Shown piece by piece: positions 27,701 to 39,024 of a stretch of 64,000 bases of DNA. The position numbers and the translations under genes were made by a program. The notes beneath the pieces were generated by a model. The model saw only the letters and a program-made list of their open reading frames with translations. It did no database searches and was not told the origin of the DNA. The stretch is from Primula veris (taxonomy: Eukaryota; Streptophyta; Magnoliopsida; Ericales; Primulaceae). Location of the stretch: positions 41,064,795 through 41,128,794 of the forward strand of contig OY821740.1 in NCBI GenBank assembly GCA_963682055.1. Direction: 5' to 3'. Numbering within the stretch: position 1 is the first letter of the stretch; each line of letters starts with the position of its first letter.

Positions 27701-30295
27701 TCTTTTGAAAAAAAATTACATCAGACAAGATGTTAAACTGGGATGCACTATTATTATGTTACATGCCATTTTTTATTTGTCCATGATCACTCAGTATCCT
27801 AATAAACTCAACTTACCAAGAGAAAATGAAGATCCAATGAGTCCAGGATTCAACTCTACATCACTTTCCACATCACATGCAAATTTTGATTTCTCAGTCT
27901 GCACCTGTAGATATCTGTTGGTATTAGACACAAAATCCGATTTCTGCTCCTGCATTAAATCTTGAGCCCCAAAACCTTTCTCGGAGTCATCATCAGACTC
28001 CAAAAATACTAATCCACGAATTCCTGCACATGAGAAACGAGTCCACTGATATATTATATTGTTCCTTTCCAAATGAAAAAAAAAATCTAACCGCTGTTCA
28101 TTAAAACTTAGAAGTGGACAATGATAAAGCTCTTGTAACAATGCAAATCACATCTGAGAAAATAAAATTTTGATAACACGGCACCAAGACAACAGTCGAC
28201 AGATACCTAGTAATGAATCCCTTTTTCTAGCACCAAAAAGAGGGAAGCGGATGAACCTAAAAGTTTATTACGTCTACCAGTAACATGACTTATAAACACC
28301 CCCATAAACTTTGTCCAAAAGATTTCATATTACATGACCTTATAGTAAACTCTCATGATACTCAGATAAATGTATGAAAAACAATGAACCCAAAATTGTT
28401 ATGATAACAAATAATAGATTTCTACTCTACCTAACATCTTAAATTTTAAGATGCGATGCACATAGCTCAACAGAGAGCAAGTGAAGGTGTTGGATCCAAG
28501 TACCACCACTAACTTTTAAGAAACAATTCGCACACTTAACATATTAATACATTACATACTACTATATGTGTTCTAGCAGCTTAAACTTAATCGTAAATCT
28601 TAACCCATACAATTTTTCAGCAATTAGAGTGCCTAAAATTCCATATACACGAGCCAACATGACAGCTTATGAAATTTTATTATTTCAGATTCAAAATCTT
28701 AATGGCTAAACCTTTTCTGCAAGTTATCGAGTACCGAAAGAAGCAAGTATATATTTAGGTAGCACAAAAAGATTTATAATAATATCTTTCAAGTTTTCTA
28801 ATTAAGCCCAATCTTCAACCATATAATAAAAGCATGTTCTCCAATTAAGACCAATTTGTCAATAACAAACAAAATTTCACAATATATCAGAACATAAAAA
28901 CACAAGAAACGTGGACCAGATTTCAACTATATAAAAAAAACACGTGATTCAATTGGGCGCAATTTTCCTAAAATGAATAAAATTTAAAGATGAATCAGAA
29001 TACAATATCAATACAAGGTTACTTACCTCCTTTATTTATTATACTGATTTCTCTATTCTCTCTCAGGTAAATTCTATCTACCCTTCTTTCTCTAATTGAA
29101 TTTACTATTTCATTAATACGTTACTCCTATTATGTTTCGAGTTTTTTTGATAGAACAAACATTTGTTTTCCAAACAAGTAATCACTAATCCACGTGGACC
29201 ACGCATTGCGTGGGTCTCGTGCGCTAGTGTGTATATATATCTTAGACATCAATTTGGACATTTTTTGCAAAAATGCTCCAAATCAAGATTTGATTAATGC
29301 AAATCTCCACGGTTTCACGAACGGGAACCCAAATATGCGTCTTGTGTTTTTTTCCGAGATTTATAATGACATGTTTTGGGAATTGCGGTAAAATTTAAAA
29401 ATTCAAAACATGTCATTATAAATCTCGGAAAAAAAAAAGACACATTTGCGTTCCCGTCGTGAAACCGTGGAATTTGCATTAATCAAATCTTGATTTGAAG
29501 CGTTTTTGCAAAAAAGTGTCCAAGTTGATGTTTAAGTTGATGTCCATATAACATTCCCCTATATATATATATATATATATATATATCATACTATTATTTA
29601 TGTAAACAGGGCTTATGAAGCCTTGAAACAAATAATTACAAAAGTATCCTATAATTTTTTAAACTATTAAAACCACCCAGAAATTTACACGGATTTTAAA
29701 AAAACAGTTACAAATCAATTCAAAAACCCATTAGTTCAACAACAATGTACGGTTGAGTCTCACATTAATTTTTTTTTCTCTCTTAGTTATTCCATGAATT
29801 TAATAGCAAAGCTTACCTAAATAAATCCAAATCACTTCATTATCACTGCCTATCTCTGTCCCTTTTTTGCCAGTGGTAAAATTTTCTTAAATTTTTTCTT
29901 TATTTCATAATAATTTATTTAGTTTGTAAGGTTTTACGCACACGTATTATACTAGATCACACACGCATCGCGTGGGCGGATTTCGCTAGTACATACATAC
30001 ATAAAGAGGTACTAGTAATTAATAAAAACTGACCAGAAACCCTAGGTTGGGGATCGGGTAATCGAGAGGTGCACTTAACGATTTCCACGTCAGAGTTTCC
30101 GGAAAGAGGGGTATCGGCGACGAAAGTGGATCCGGTGTGCTGACGTGACGTATCGTCGTCGTCGATGACGTGGACTGAGTGTGGCTCGGTTGTCTTTCGT
30201 CGTTTGGGAGAGGGTGTGGTGGTGATGACGTGGCGGTGAGGCGGTTCGGGTTCGGAGTCCGAGTCGATTATGGTTACTGGGACTGGCTGAGACAT
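21717..30295 (-). CDS. EME1: Crossover junction endonuclease EME1 (MUS81 partner)
   Basis: Twelve minus-strand exons: 30295-30034, 28023-27817, 27701-27634, 26458-26285, 26189-26036, 25955-25846, 25768-25593, 24868-24805, 24709-24591, 23004-22915, 22397-22283 and 21986-21717, giving 602 aa with all phases consistent. Residues 1-90 are acidic and disordered, with a basic PKRRK signal near residue 30. Residues 180-285 form a charged Lys/Glu coiled coil. An XPF-like nuclease fold without the catalytic GDX(n)ERK motif follows (about 285-475; PLLTRFAEKGFTYKI, DKTEISYVLLVFEAEEF, STGWRRPPIEEVLAKLTSHF). A helix-hairpin-helix tail contains LKALVAIPKVQPRFAIAIWK and GEVCSKRVYRILMAQ. As in the family, this subunit supports MUS81 in cutting branched DNA during recombination and fork repair. 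The last ~30 residues are polar and basic and not recognisably conserved. Confidence 0.94.
23254..23341 (+). mobile_element. 5'-truncated non-LTR retroposon fragment with 18-bp target duplication
   Basis: The sequence GATGATTGACTATTACAT occurs at 23236-23253 and again at 23342-23359. The 88 bp between them contains GCCGACCCCAAATCTTTGGG and ends in a TGATGATGA tail. This GCCGACCCCA...GGGATAAAGG plus simple tail is the 3' end of a common plant SINE/LINE type. It lies in EME1 intron 10, in the opposite orientation to the gene. Confidence 0.8.
29199..29227 (+). mobile_element. Helitron 3' terminus
   Basis: A hairpin CCACGCATTGCGTGG (29199-29213) is followed about 10 nt later by CTAG at 29224-29227 and then T, the canonical Helitron 3' end. 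I could not place its 5' end with confidence; the body probably lies in 28.9-29.2 kb inside EME1 intron 1. Confidence 0.7.
29246..29531. mobile_element. Near-perfect foldback hairpin in EME1 intron 1
   Basis: The left arm (29246-29377) and right arm (29405-29531) are reverse complements at roughly 90% identity, with a 27-nt loop. Shared blocks include AATCAAGATTTGATTAATGC, CCACGGTTTCACGA and GAGATTTATAATGACATG. It starts 19 bp after a Helitron 3' end and is followed by an AT microsatellite. No open frame is meaningful. It is either a hairpin MITE or an arm-to-arm duplicated insert. Confidence 0.9.
29561..29586. repeat. (AT)13 microsatellite
   Basis: A pure AT run directly abutting the 5' end of the Helitron at 29586. 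Confidence 0.95.
29586..29989 (+). mobile_element. Non-autonomous Helitron in EME1 intron 1
   Basis: The 5' end TCATACTATTATTTA has the usual TC start and follows an A at 29585. The 3' end has the hairpin CACGCATCGCGTG, an 11-nt gap and CTAG (29986-29989), followed by T at 29990. This fits Helitron insertion between A and T without target duplication. It is 404 bp, non-coding, and ends 44 bp from the EME1 exon 1 donor site. Confidence 0.83.
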
Positions 30296-31659
30296 AGTTT
30301 TCTAGAGAGAGAGTATGAGCGCGAGAATTGTGATTTTATGAACACTAGAAACACTCTCTATCTATGGAGTTTTTGAAAGTTGCCACTTTTGGCCCCGTGT
30401 AAAGTTTTCCTTTTTCTTTCACAAAACTAATTAACCTTTTTTAACTAAAGCTGCAAATAAATTGGCCATAGTTTGTATTCGGCTAGTTAAAATTTCAAAT
30501 TCTCGGCTTCTGTTATTTCTTTTCTTATTAAATACGACTAGTTTCGAGGCTTGCACGTGTTTTTATTTTGATAGTAATGTTTAGCATCATTCTCTTATAA
30601 TAAAACTCAAATGATTCTGTCCAATTTAGTTAATTTTTTTCAAAAATACTCATACACATTTATATTAATTACAATAATACCATACTTTCATAAAAATATA
30701 AAATGTAAAAACTAATAAAATTATTTATCACTCTTTAACATCCAAACATTCTTTTAAATTTTAAATTATGTTTCTTTTTGTATTATACACATATTTATAT
30801 CATAACTATACTTATTTTTTATATTTTCATTGTATTACGTACCGGACACGCAACGCGTGAGACACGATTACTAGTGTACATATATGTAATTGATTCTAAA
30901 ATACAAGTCAGATGACCGGTAAACAATCATCACTTTATATAGTAAACGAATCGAATTTTGATCAAAAATTTATTATAAACTCAGAATACTTAATTGTATT
31001 AGTGATTATTTTAGTATCTTTGCCAAGTAAATAAGATTTTCGCTAGCTAAATAATAGTAGCATTTAACATGCATTAAATTTGTGTCCACCCTTTGCTCGT
31101 TCGCAAACGAGCCTTCTTAGGCTCATGCTTGACTTGGACTCGTTTATAAACTAGTCGAGTATGAACATAATTTCAAGGGTCGCTTAGACAACGAGCCAAG
31201 TTTGAACATAGCCAAACTCGGCTCGACTATTTTTCAGCCCTATTTTCAATTATAGTAAGTTGAATGACGACAAAGCATCGATTTGTCACTCGGCTATTAA
31301 TCTTGAAAGTAAAATCGGGACGGATTATAAACCAGTTTGAAAAAGAAAGACGCCAAGAAAAGATTTCATTCAAAACAGAAACGTTTCTCTAAACATGCAG
31401 AAAAGAGTGATTTTACCTTTAGTGGCACAAATTTGTTCAAGATATTCAATTTGATCTAAAGCATCTTAGGTTATAAGTCCCACCAAAACCGTGGCAAGGC
31501 CGCAAGAATGTGATTTGATAATTAGTAAAATTATAGATCAGGAATTACAACAATTTCAATGTTCCCTATATCAACCTTAAAATATCTACTTCTTATACTT
31601 GAACTGCAGCAAAAAAAATCATCTTTCTCCAGTGGTACAAGAAAACCAAATGCAAAAAA
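30296..31659. other. EME1 promoter side and UBP27 3' side
   Basis: This 1.36 kb separates the EME1 start from the UBP27 stop codon (both minus strand). The first ~60 bp (30296-30360) is probably the EME1 leader, with CT-rich sequence on the minus strand. A small Helitron occupies 30587-30874. The part near 31.4-31.66 kb is likely the UBP27 3'UTR. No further gene is visible. Confidence 0.7.
30587..30874 (+). mobile_element. Small non-autonomous Helitron upstream of EME1
   Basis: The 3' end shows the hairpin CACGCAACGCGTG, an 11-nt gap and CTAG (30871-30874) followed by T. The 5' end is placed at TCATTCTCTTATAATAAA after an A at 30586, which is less certain. A diverged copy in the opposite orientation lies at 4521-4795. 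It is non-coding. Confidence 0.75.
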
Positions 31660-34600
31660 TTAAGAAATCTCTGTATTTTCTGACACTTTCTCATAAAAAA
31701 GCAAACTGGCTTCTGCTTCAAGAACTTCTCTTTCCATAACACCGTGCACTTGCGAGTCAGATATAGCAAACCACCGAACAAAATTGTTAGCTCCATCATT
31801 ATTTACTAGAACTCGTCTATAAACAGTGTAATGCCCACTACCCGAACTTCCAAAATGCTCAACCACGGAAACTAATTGGTATAGATCGTCGCTTTTAGAA
31901 GATGCTGCTAATTGACAGCTCTCATCAGCCTACTCCAACGAAAAACATGACTGCTCTTAGAAACATATAATTTATAAAAATAATTTGAAAAGGCTTGATA
32001 GTTGGGTCAAAATGTATAATGAAAGAGCCTATGCATCTTAAATATATAGGGAGTTGAGACTCCAAGAGAATCTATAAGCAATGAATAATTAAACGCAACT
32101 ACTCGTACAAGTAAAAGAGAAAGTATTTCAATTATATGGATATCTTTAAGTATAGAATGAACAGCAAAAAGGATAGATTTGTGACAAGAGTTTTTTTCGG
32201 TTCAATCTAAGCTTAGTCATATGACACTACCCGAGCTCCGGCATTTACTTTCATCAGATAAAAAAGATTTGTAGCAGCCATTTGAGCATATATAAAACCG
32301 TCCTCATCCTTAAGGTCACGAAATAGCCAAATAGAAATGAAGAGCATAGGTCCTATAATGTTGCTAAATCTAAAAAAGATTATCATAAGCAAAAAGAACT
32401 ACTACACTATTAAGAAGTGGAGAAGTGAAAATTAAACCTTGTTATCAGACTGTATAGGCTGTTCACCATAATCATTATCTGAAGGCACTCCGGTTTGAGG
32501 AATATTAGGTCCTAGAAAACCTTGCTCTTTTTCTCCGTAAAAACCATCTGATGTGCTCGTATGAAATTGCGAATGGAAATTGTTTCTATGAAGGTAATGT
32601 CGTAATTGCTGATTTACATCCACAGTTTGCAAAGTGTTTTTTGCATCCATATAATTCTTCATGAAGGGTGACAACTTCAATATGAGAGGAAAAGATATAT
32701 TCCCCTACAATTACAACTAGGAACATCATAAAAGTGAAGATCTGAAACCAAAACTTGATGTTCCAACATATAAATTATCATTTTAACCCTGTTTGTCACA
32801 CCTAATCTCACTTTGAGCTCGAACTTCAACATTATAGCAAACGTAGTTAATTTTTTATCACACCTTTCGAGGCTTGAGAGTCGATCACCGCGTGAAACTC
32901 AAAACAAAACTTTGTTTAAAACAACATATGGGTCGAATTGAACGAACAGGAGAAATTTGAGGGGACAATAAAAAGATTTAAGAGAAAGTTTAAGGAACAA
33001 ATATAAAAATATTCCAAGTGAGTAGAGTACCTGTAGTTTAACTAGCTCTCCAAATGAATTTATGGAAACACGTTGGAGATGAATGCACAAAATCTGTAAG
33101 CAACACCACCACCCTTAGACAGAGAATATTTTAACACTTCAAAGCCTTTTATAGATAAAATTACAAGAAAAAACAAGAAAATTATAAAAGGATGCAGATT
33201 TTGATATGAAAGAAATGAAAAGGTTGAGTTTAGCTTCCTTCTATTACTCCAGAGGTGTATCTACTTGTTTAAAGATGACACTATCATAAGAGCAAGAAAG
33301 CAAAAGGATCACTGGTTAGAAAAAATAAACTGGGGTGATGTTTTAATTGAATCTTGAAAAGCACCTTTGTACTTTTCCAACAAGAAATGCCATACCTTCG
33401 GACTACGGGCAATACTTAGCTGCTTAAAAGTACGTGAAAAGTTATTTGACCATCTCATGGCTTCGAGGCTAGGAAGATCTTTACAATCACAAGAATCTTG
33501 TTCATAGCAATGTCTAAGTCTTTCAACCTCTGTCTGAGAAAAAACAAATAAAAGTTTTCTGTCAAGGAAAATTTAGAATTGGAATAAGCTTATATGTGGC
33601 ACAAAATGGGATGTCTATTAGAAAAGTTTGGGTTAATTGTACTTCTGTACACCAACCTGTCAATTTTTAACAATTTCTACACATCCCAGCATGTTTTTTT
33701 TTTCAATTGACCTATTTCCGTCAATTTAATCAGTTTTATTAGTGGGCATTTTCTAGGGCCAGCTTGGGTGATTTTATTTCACCTTTTTAACAACTTGTAC
33801 ACCAACTATTCCTTTTCAAACAATTTGTATTTTAACAAATTGAGTGGGGACATTTAGTGAAATCTTATATCCATCTCACTTCTGTCACCAACATAGACAG
33901 AAGTACGCAAATTTGAAAGAAAGCGTAGAAAAGTGACCAATACAGGGATGCCAGGTAGTTCACTGAACAAATTCTAAAACTTGATAGATCGCTGAATAGT
34001 TATAAACCGTTCATTCCGAATTGTAGCACTTAAATCAATTTAAACAAGGGGGCGGAGTGATATGGATAACTTCTGCATTATGAATTTCTTTTTTATTTTA
34101 TTTTTATCCAACAGCCCTTACACATCCGAGGCATAATGCGACGCTCCTTATAAAACCCATTCCACCTAAATGGCTTTTTAACCATTCAGCAAAACCCAAC
34201 CCAGATGAATTACCAAAGTGCAATTAACCCATAACTTTACAAACCGAAAAGTTAATTTCATCACCATAACTGTAAATACCTCATTCCCATCTGTTAAAGA
34301 TAAGTATTTCACTGCAGCAAGATGCCAACAGTTACTGCAGCAGTAATTCTCGAGTTGTTCAGCCACAAAGTAATGCTTCAAGCAATCTTGCAAAGAACAA
34401 CTAGTCATCTAATAAAATGCGAAACAGGAAAAGAGATTAATAAATAAAAGTTTTTTACTGATTTTCAGGGAAGAACAAAATTCAAAAAATAAAGCAAAAA
34501 GAAAATGAAAAGGAGAAAGACCCGGGCATACAATGGCATCAGCACCCCTGCATAAGACTGGGGAAATATGCAAGCTATGAAAAAATTGGAAATCCACAGA

Positions 34601-37341
34601 AATCTGCAGATAAAAAAAGTTAGGTTAGTAACTGTTCAAGATAATAATTAATCTAATTTGTCTCGCACTAAGAACCTGAGATTTATTCGGAGATGTAAGC
34701 ACATCACTTAATATATAAGCCTCTGGGTTCAGGAACTATATTGTGAGTACATAGGTTAATCTTAAACTTCTTATAATGGAATAATTAAAACTTTTTGGCA
34801 GAAAATCTTGATTCAAAAGCATGGAATATTTGGCATGGAGCAGTTTATCCACATATATTGATCCAGATCTGACTTGCCCTCCCCAGGGACAAAAGTTTAT
34901 CAAACTAGGATCATTTATATATGGACGTAGCATGGTTTTATATGTTTTATAAGAAAAATAAGGATGCAAAAACTAGAAGCTCACTTAACCAAAGTAAACG
35001 TAAACTGGACATATATGAATAAGAACTGGATCGAATTCTACAGCACCATCTGATCATACATCATAAGACAACTAGACAAGACACGCAATTGCTCTAAAAA
35101 CCACAAAATTCTTTTAAGTGCTTACCGTGTTTGTTCAACGAGTAGATCCAAACATGATAGTTTTCATTAAACATGATAAACTGGCCTTCTAAATTTCATG
35201 ATCTTTCAGTAATTCTTGATAAAACTGTACAGAACAATATATGATATACAGTTCTTCCTCATAAATATATCCAATTCGCAACACAGCAAGCAAGTATTAG
35301 CCACTTAAACAAGAAATTTTGATATGTCATGGTCAAGTTGCAAAATAAACAGAACCAGTAGAATATAAAATTACTTGTTAAAAGTAATCATAAGTACCAT
35401 TTCACCTGAAAGGAGCAGCTTTCACAAGTCAAGGAGCTGCCAACAATTCCATTAAATGGGCCAAGAAAACTCTTTTCCCATCTTTTCAGTTCAGATTGCT
35501 CCAAGTTACTTTTTGGCAAAAGAATCCTCCGATTTTCAATGCTAGCTATGTCTGCTAGAGAGCTAAACGGACCACTAACACTCGAGACTTCATCTCGCAA
35601 TGACGATAATACATGAAATAATGCCTCTTCTGCATCCTATACAAAAATAATAGTCATATACCTAAGTTTCATGTCATGTTGATAATTTTATAACTTGAAT
35701 GTTTACGAACAAATGCTGGAGAAGCGAACCTGTTGACTAGCTAGGTTGAAGTTAGAGATATAACTGTCCATCACATTCATCAATTTCCGTGGATCCAACA
35801 CAACTCTTTTAAGATGTACATTACGTAAATCTGCCAACAAAATCAGCTAGAATAAGTCGTAGACCAGTAAATCTCTTAATTTTATCTTTAAATCCATTAG
35901 TGCTTGAAAAGTATGTATTGCCACTATTGAAAGTGATTCTGCAAAAGCTTTTAAAATTCCTCACAAAAGCGTGAACTATTGATTTACGTGGTGTAATCTC
36001 TGGTATGTACAGAAATTGCTAAACATAAGAAAATGTCGAGCATTACTATGATTCGGACAAGTATCTGGGAAATTTCCATCTGATGTATGTACAGCCCAGT
36101 ACCAGACTACTGTTAGCATTAAGACTCATATGAAAATTTGATGAAATGGCAGAAAGAGAAACCACAAAAAAAGTGGTAGCTAATTCCATAGCACGAGCAG
36201 ACAACTCAAATAAAACCTGAATTCTCTGTATACTCAATGAAATAAACTTAAGTTACATTATTAAGGTGAAAATTGATAGAAAACCTATCTGTAAACCAAA
36301 CATTGAGCTTTGCAGTTGAATAATCTAACCATTATGAGAAGTGATATTTTAAAAAGTTGAAGAAGACCCAGTCTACACAATTCTCAAGCATCATCATATA
36401 ATTGATCTAATAGCTATTTAAGACAATCCTCAACTTCTAAGCCAGCTGCAATCGTCGTATTAAGTAATTCCAAAGAACCTTGTACTGAAAACAAGATAAA
36501 GTCACTTTTTTGTTACCTTCGATTAGAGAAGCCAAGGCAGCAGTTAGAGGGAGGGTATCAATCCAATCCTCACCCAACAAACGCTGACACTCTTCCACAG
36601 TTGTCTCAAGAGATTTTGTGAGGTAAGAGCAACTAGAGAGAGCCTGTCATAAATTAAAAATTGAACATAAATTAAACTTGAAAAAAAATCATTAAATGCT
36701 AGAGCAAAAGTTATCAGGAGAATAACAAAAAAAAAACAGGATGTTGTTTCTCTTGCTATTCCTCAAAGGAACATTAAGCACTGTTAAAATATCCATCTCA
36801 TTTCCTGTTGCGTTTCCATTCTTCGTCGTATTCAATGCCACAAAACTAGAAACAAAACCGAGTCTTGATATTTCAATTCTAAATTGGCACAATATTTTAT
36901 AACTACTTGCAAGTTCAACTTTTTATCTCACAGTGAAAATACAAACATTACATCTTTGGACTTGCCTACTACGGTCGTTTTCTATACCACAATACTATAA
37001 ACAAAATCTAGCATTGAAATCACAATTCTAAATCGGCACGTGAATCTAATAAATACCTGCAAAATGACATTCAAGAAGCAATTGTTACCGAGATTTTGCA
37101 AGCCAGGAACAACCAACTTCCCCAAATCCCCACCATCATCATCTTTTCGGGACAATATTTCGAAATTATTAAAAACACCCTCTTTTGCTGCAAAGATTAC
37201 ACCGCAGACCCCCAAAACACCGGCGAAATATACACGAAACCCAGTAGAGGAAACCCATTTTCCTAGTGACATAATCGAAAACCCATCTTTAAACTTGTCT
37301 ATTAGTTGTATAATTTCCGAATTTCCTTTGATTTTCATCAC
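31660..37341 (-). CDS. UBP27: Ubiquitin-specific protease, UBP27-like
   Basis: Ten minus-strand exons: 37341-37057, 36643-36517, 35830-35730, 35636-35406, 34603-34532, 34408-34280, 33533-33396, 33093-33031, 32704-32438 and 31929-31660, giving 560 aa, all in phase. A membrane segment at about residues 35-52 (FRVYFAGVLGVCGVIFAA) precedes the catalytic domain. The Cys box GLQNLGNNCFLN has Cys88; NFNLASQQDAEEALFHVL is the QQD box; the His box HFGSSGSGHYTVYRR has His504; WFAISDSQV supplies Asp529. Two Cys pairs (LTCESC and YCCSNC) suggest the zinc ribbon of this class. UBP27 in Arabidopsis is anchored in the mitochondrial outer membrane and affects mitochondrial shape; targeting here is inferred from the N-terminal anchor. 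A start at Met2 is equally possible. Confidence 0.93.
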
Positions 37342-37400
37342 TGGGAGTAATTTAAAACTCGGTAATTACACCTACTTTGTACTGTATATAGTTTGTAGTT

Positions 37401-37414
37401 AGAGAGAGAGAGAG
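37401..37414 (-). promoter_or_regulatory. CT-rich tract in UBP27 leader/promoter
   Basis: On the minus strand this is a pure CT run about 60 bp upstream of the UBP27 start codon, a frequent feature of plant 5'UTRs and core promoters. The transcription start is not determined. Confidence 0.5.
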
Positions 37415-37975
37415 GGTTTATCAGTCGCGGTGAAAAAGACCTTTTACCGCAAAGCTTGCCGAAGGGTAAAATATAAATTAGTACCTATCTTTTAGCATCC
37501 TAAGTTTTTGTAATTTTTATCAAATAAGACCGCTGATATTTAATGTCAGACTAAAAAGATTTACTTCATAGGAGTACAACATAACTCGCATAGTTGATCG
37601 ATGGAGATGTTAGGATTACTTATAATAGTAATTTCTTATTAAAAAAATATGGCCGTATAAATTAACGTGGTCCGTACTAAATACAGGTCTCAAAATCTCA
37701 TTTTCCGAATAACTGATATTGTTAATATACTGTAGCTAGATTTATATGACTAATTGAAAACCACTCGTCAAAACTTCTGTCTCATGTGCAACCATATCGA
37801 CTACTTTGATACATAAATGTTTCACCAAAAAGCTTCTTAGTGGGAACAGTTATAATTACAATGTCGACCCCTCTGCCGCACTAAAATATGGAGAGTTCAT
37901 TTTGGATATTTTGGATATTTTGGATAGATGTGTATGTATTTGAAATATAGACGGTGATTGAGAAGATAACACTTT

Positions 37976-38192
37976 GGGCTCGTTTGCTTGTGGTATTAGT
38001 AGTAACGGAACTATAAATACTTTCGGACTATGGCAAAATAAGAATTAAATGTGAGATTAATAGTACATATATGAAATATCAATGAAATGTTTGTTTAATT
38101 TTTATTAGGATTATACTATTTTACAAATTTACATTTATATATATAATAAATAAACTTATAAAATACAAATATATATATATATATATATATGA

Positions 38193-38244
<52 letters not shown>

Positions 38245-38446
38245 CCCCTTTACTCAAAATACCTAAATTTCCTAATATCACACCCCCTATTATTCTAAAT
38301 ACTCTCATTTATCATCATTTATAATCTCATGTTACTAATAGTCCCGTCTGCACTTTTCGTACAAAACGCTATACTTGTGGGCCCGACGGTATTTATAATC
38401 TCATTCACCCTAATTCCATCCCAATACAACCTTAAACAAACACCCT
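37976..38446. mobile_element. MITE with internal AT microsatellite
   Basis: The left end reads GGGCTCGTTTGCTTGTGG. The right end, reversed, reads GGGTGTTTGTTTAAGG and continues with a related GGAATTAGGG block. It is non-coding, about 470 bp, and carries long AT runs in its middle. A short CTT target duplication is possible. Confidence 0.6.
38169..38241. repeat. (AT)n microsatellite, two tracts
   Basis: AT tracts at about 38169-38190 and 38199-38241 are separated by GATTTTAA. They lie inside the MITE between UBP27 and RPN5. Confidence 0.95.
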
Positions 38447-38599
38447 CTTTGTGTTGTTGAGTATTATTCAACGTCGAATTTGGATAAGATATTAAAGAGC
38501 CCAATGAACCTGATTTATATATTTTTATCTCTTTGTGTGTGATAAACTAATTATATTTGGTCAAAACTCGCTTTTACCTAGTGTTCCAGGGTGCTCCAA

Positions 38600-38825
38600 G
38601 ACTATGTTTTGGTAATAATTTTTTTTGTCCAAAATATGATTTTAAAAATATGTTTTGAAAATCCACTGATAAGTTAGATTTTAAAAATATATTATTTTTA
38701 TTTTTTCAGCATAAAAATCAGATTTACAGAAGCTAAATAATCTGAATTGTTAAACACACACCAATTTTTAAAATATAAAATTTAAAAATACACTAAAAAA
38801 AACATGTTTTCAAACCGACGTTGGA
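38600..38825 (-). mobile_element. Diverged MITE, same family as 40107-40318, opposite orientation
   Basis: Read on the minus strand it aligns along its length with the MITE at 40107-40318. The shared blocks, seen on the plus strand here, include GAAAATCCACTGA, AAAAATCAGATTT and AGAAGCTAAATAATCTGA. Termini are decayed. It ends about 90 bp before the RPN5 TATA box. Confidence 0.75.
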
Positions 38826-38915
38826 CGAATGTTTACAAAATCAGTTCATATCGTTTCAAGTTTCAACTAAAAACAAAAGGGATCAAATGGAAATATTTTA
38901 TAAAATACAGAGTCA

Positions 38916-38923
38916 TATATAAA
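38916..38923 (+). promoter_or_regulatory. TATA box of RPN5
   Basis: TATATAAA lies 102 bp upstream of the RPN5 start codon. A start near 38945-38955 would give a leader of about 75 nt containing CT-rich sequence. Confidence 0.6.
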
Positions 38924-39024
38924 TTCACAGTTGAATAGTTAAAAGAAAGAAAGAAACAGAGTTGCAGAGAAATCTTGTGCCCTAAGCCAGAAACTCAATC
39001 ACACTCTCTCTCATCGAATAAGCA

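Larger units (their letters stand above)
37342..39024. other. Divergent intergenic region UBP27 / RPN5
   Basis: These 1.68 kb separate two genes transcribed away from each other. A CT/GA leader tract of UBP27 (37401-37414) and an RPN5 TATA box are recognisable. Most of the middle is occupied by two MITE-type insertions and a long AT microsatellite. Confidence 0.75.

Noticed and set aside
29160..30880. CRISPR-like reading of the repeated CACGC...GCGTG palindromes
   Set aside because: Three scattered copies, each with a CTAG-T end and unique flanks, fit Helitron termini; this is plant nuclear DNA.
33640..33960. Possible transposon in UBP27 intron 6 with GTACTTCTGT / ACAGAAGTAC ends
   Set aside because: The inverted match is only about 10 bp and no target duplication was found.
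37040..37402. 120-aa plus-strand frame opposite UBP27 exon 1
   Set aside because: Antisense of the catalytic Cys-box exon; no independent support.
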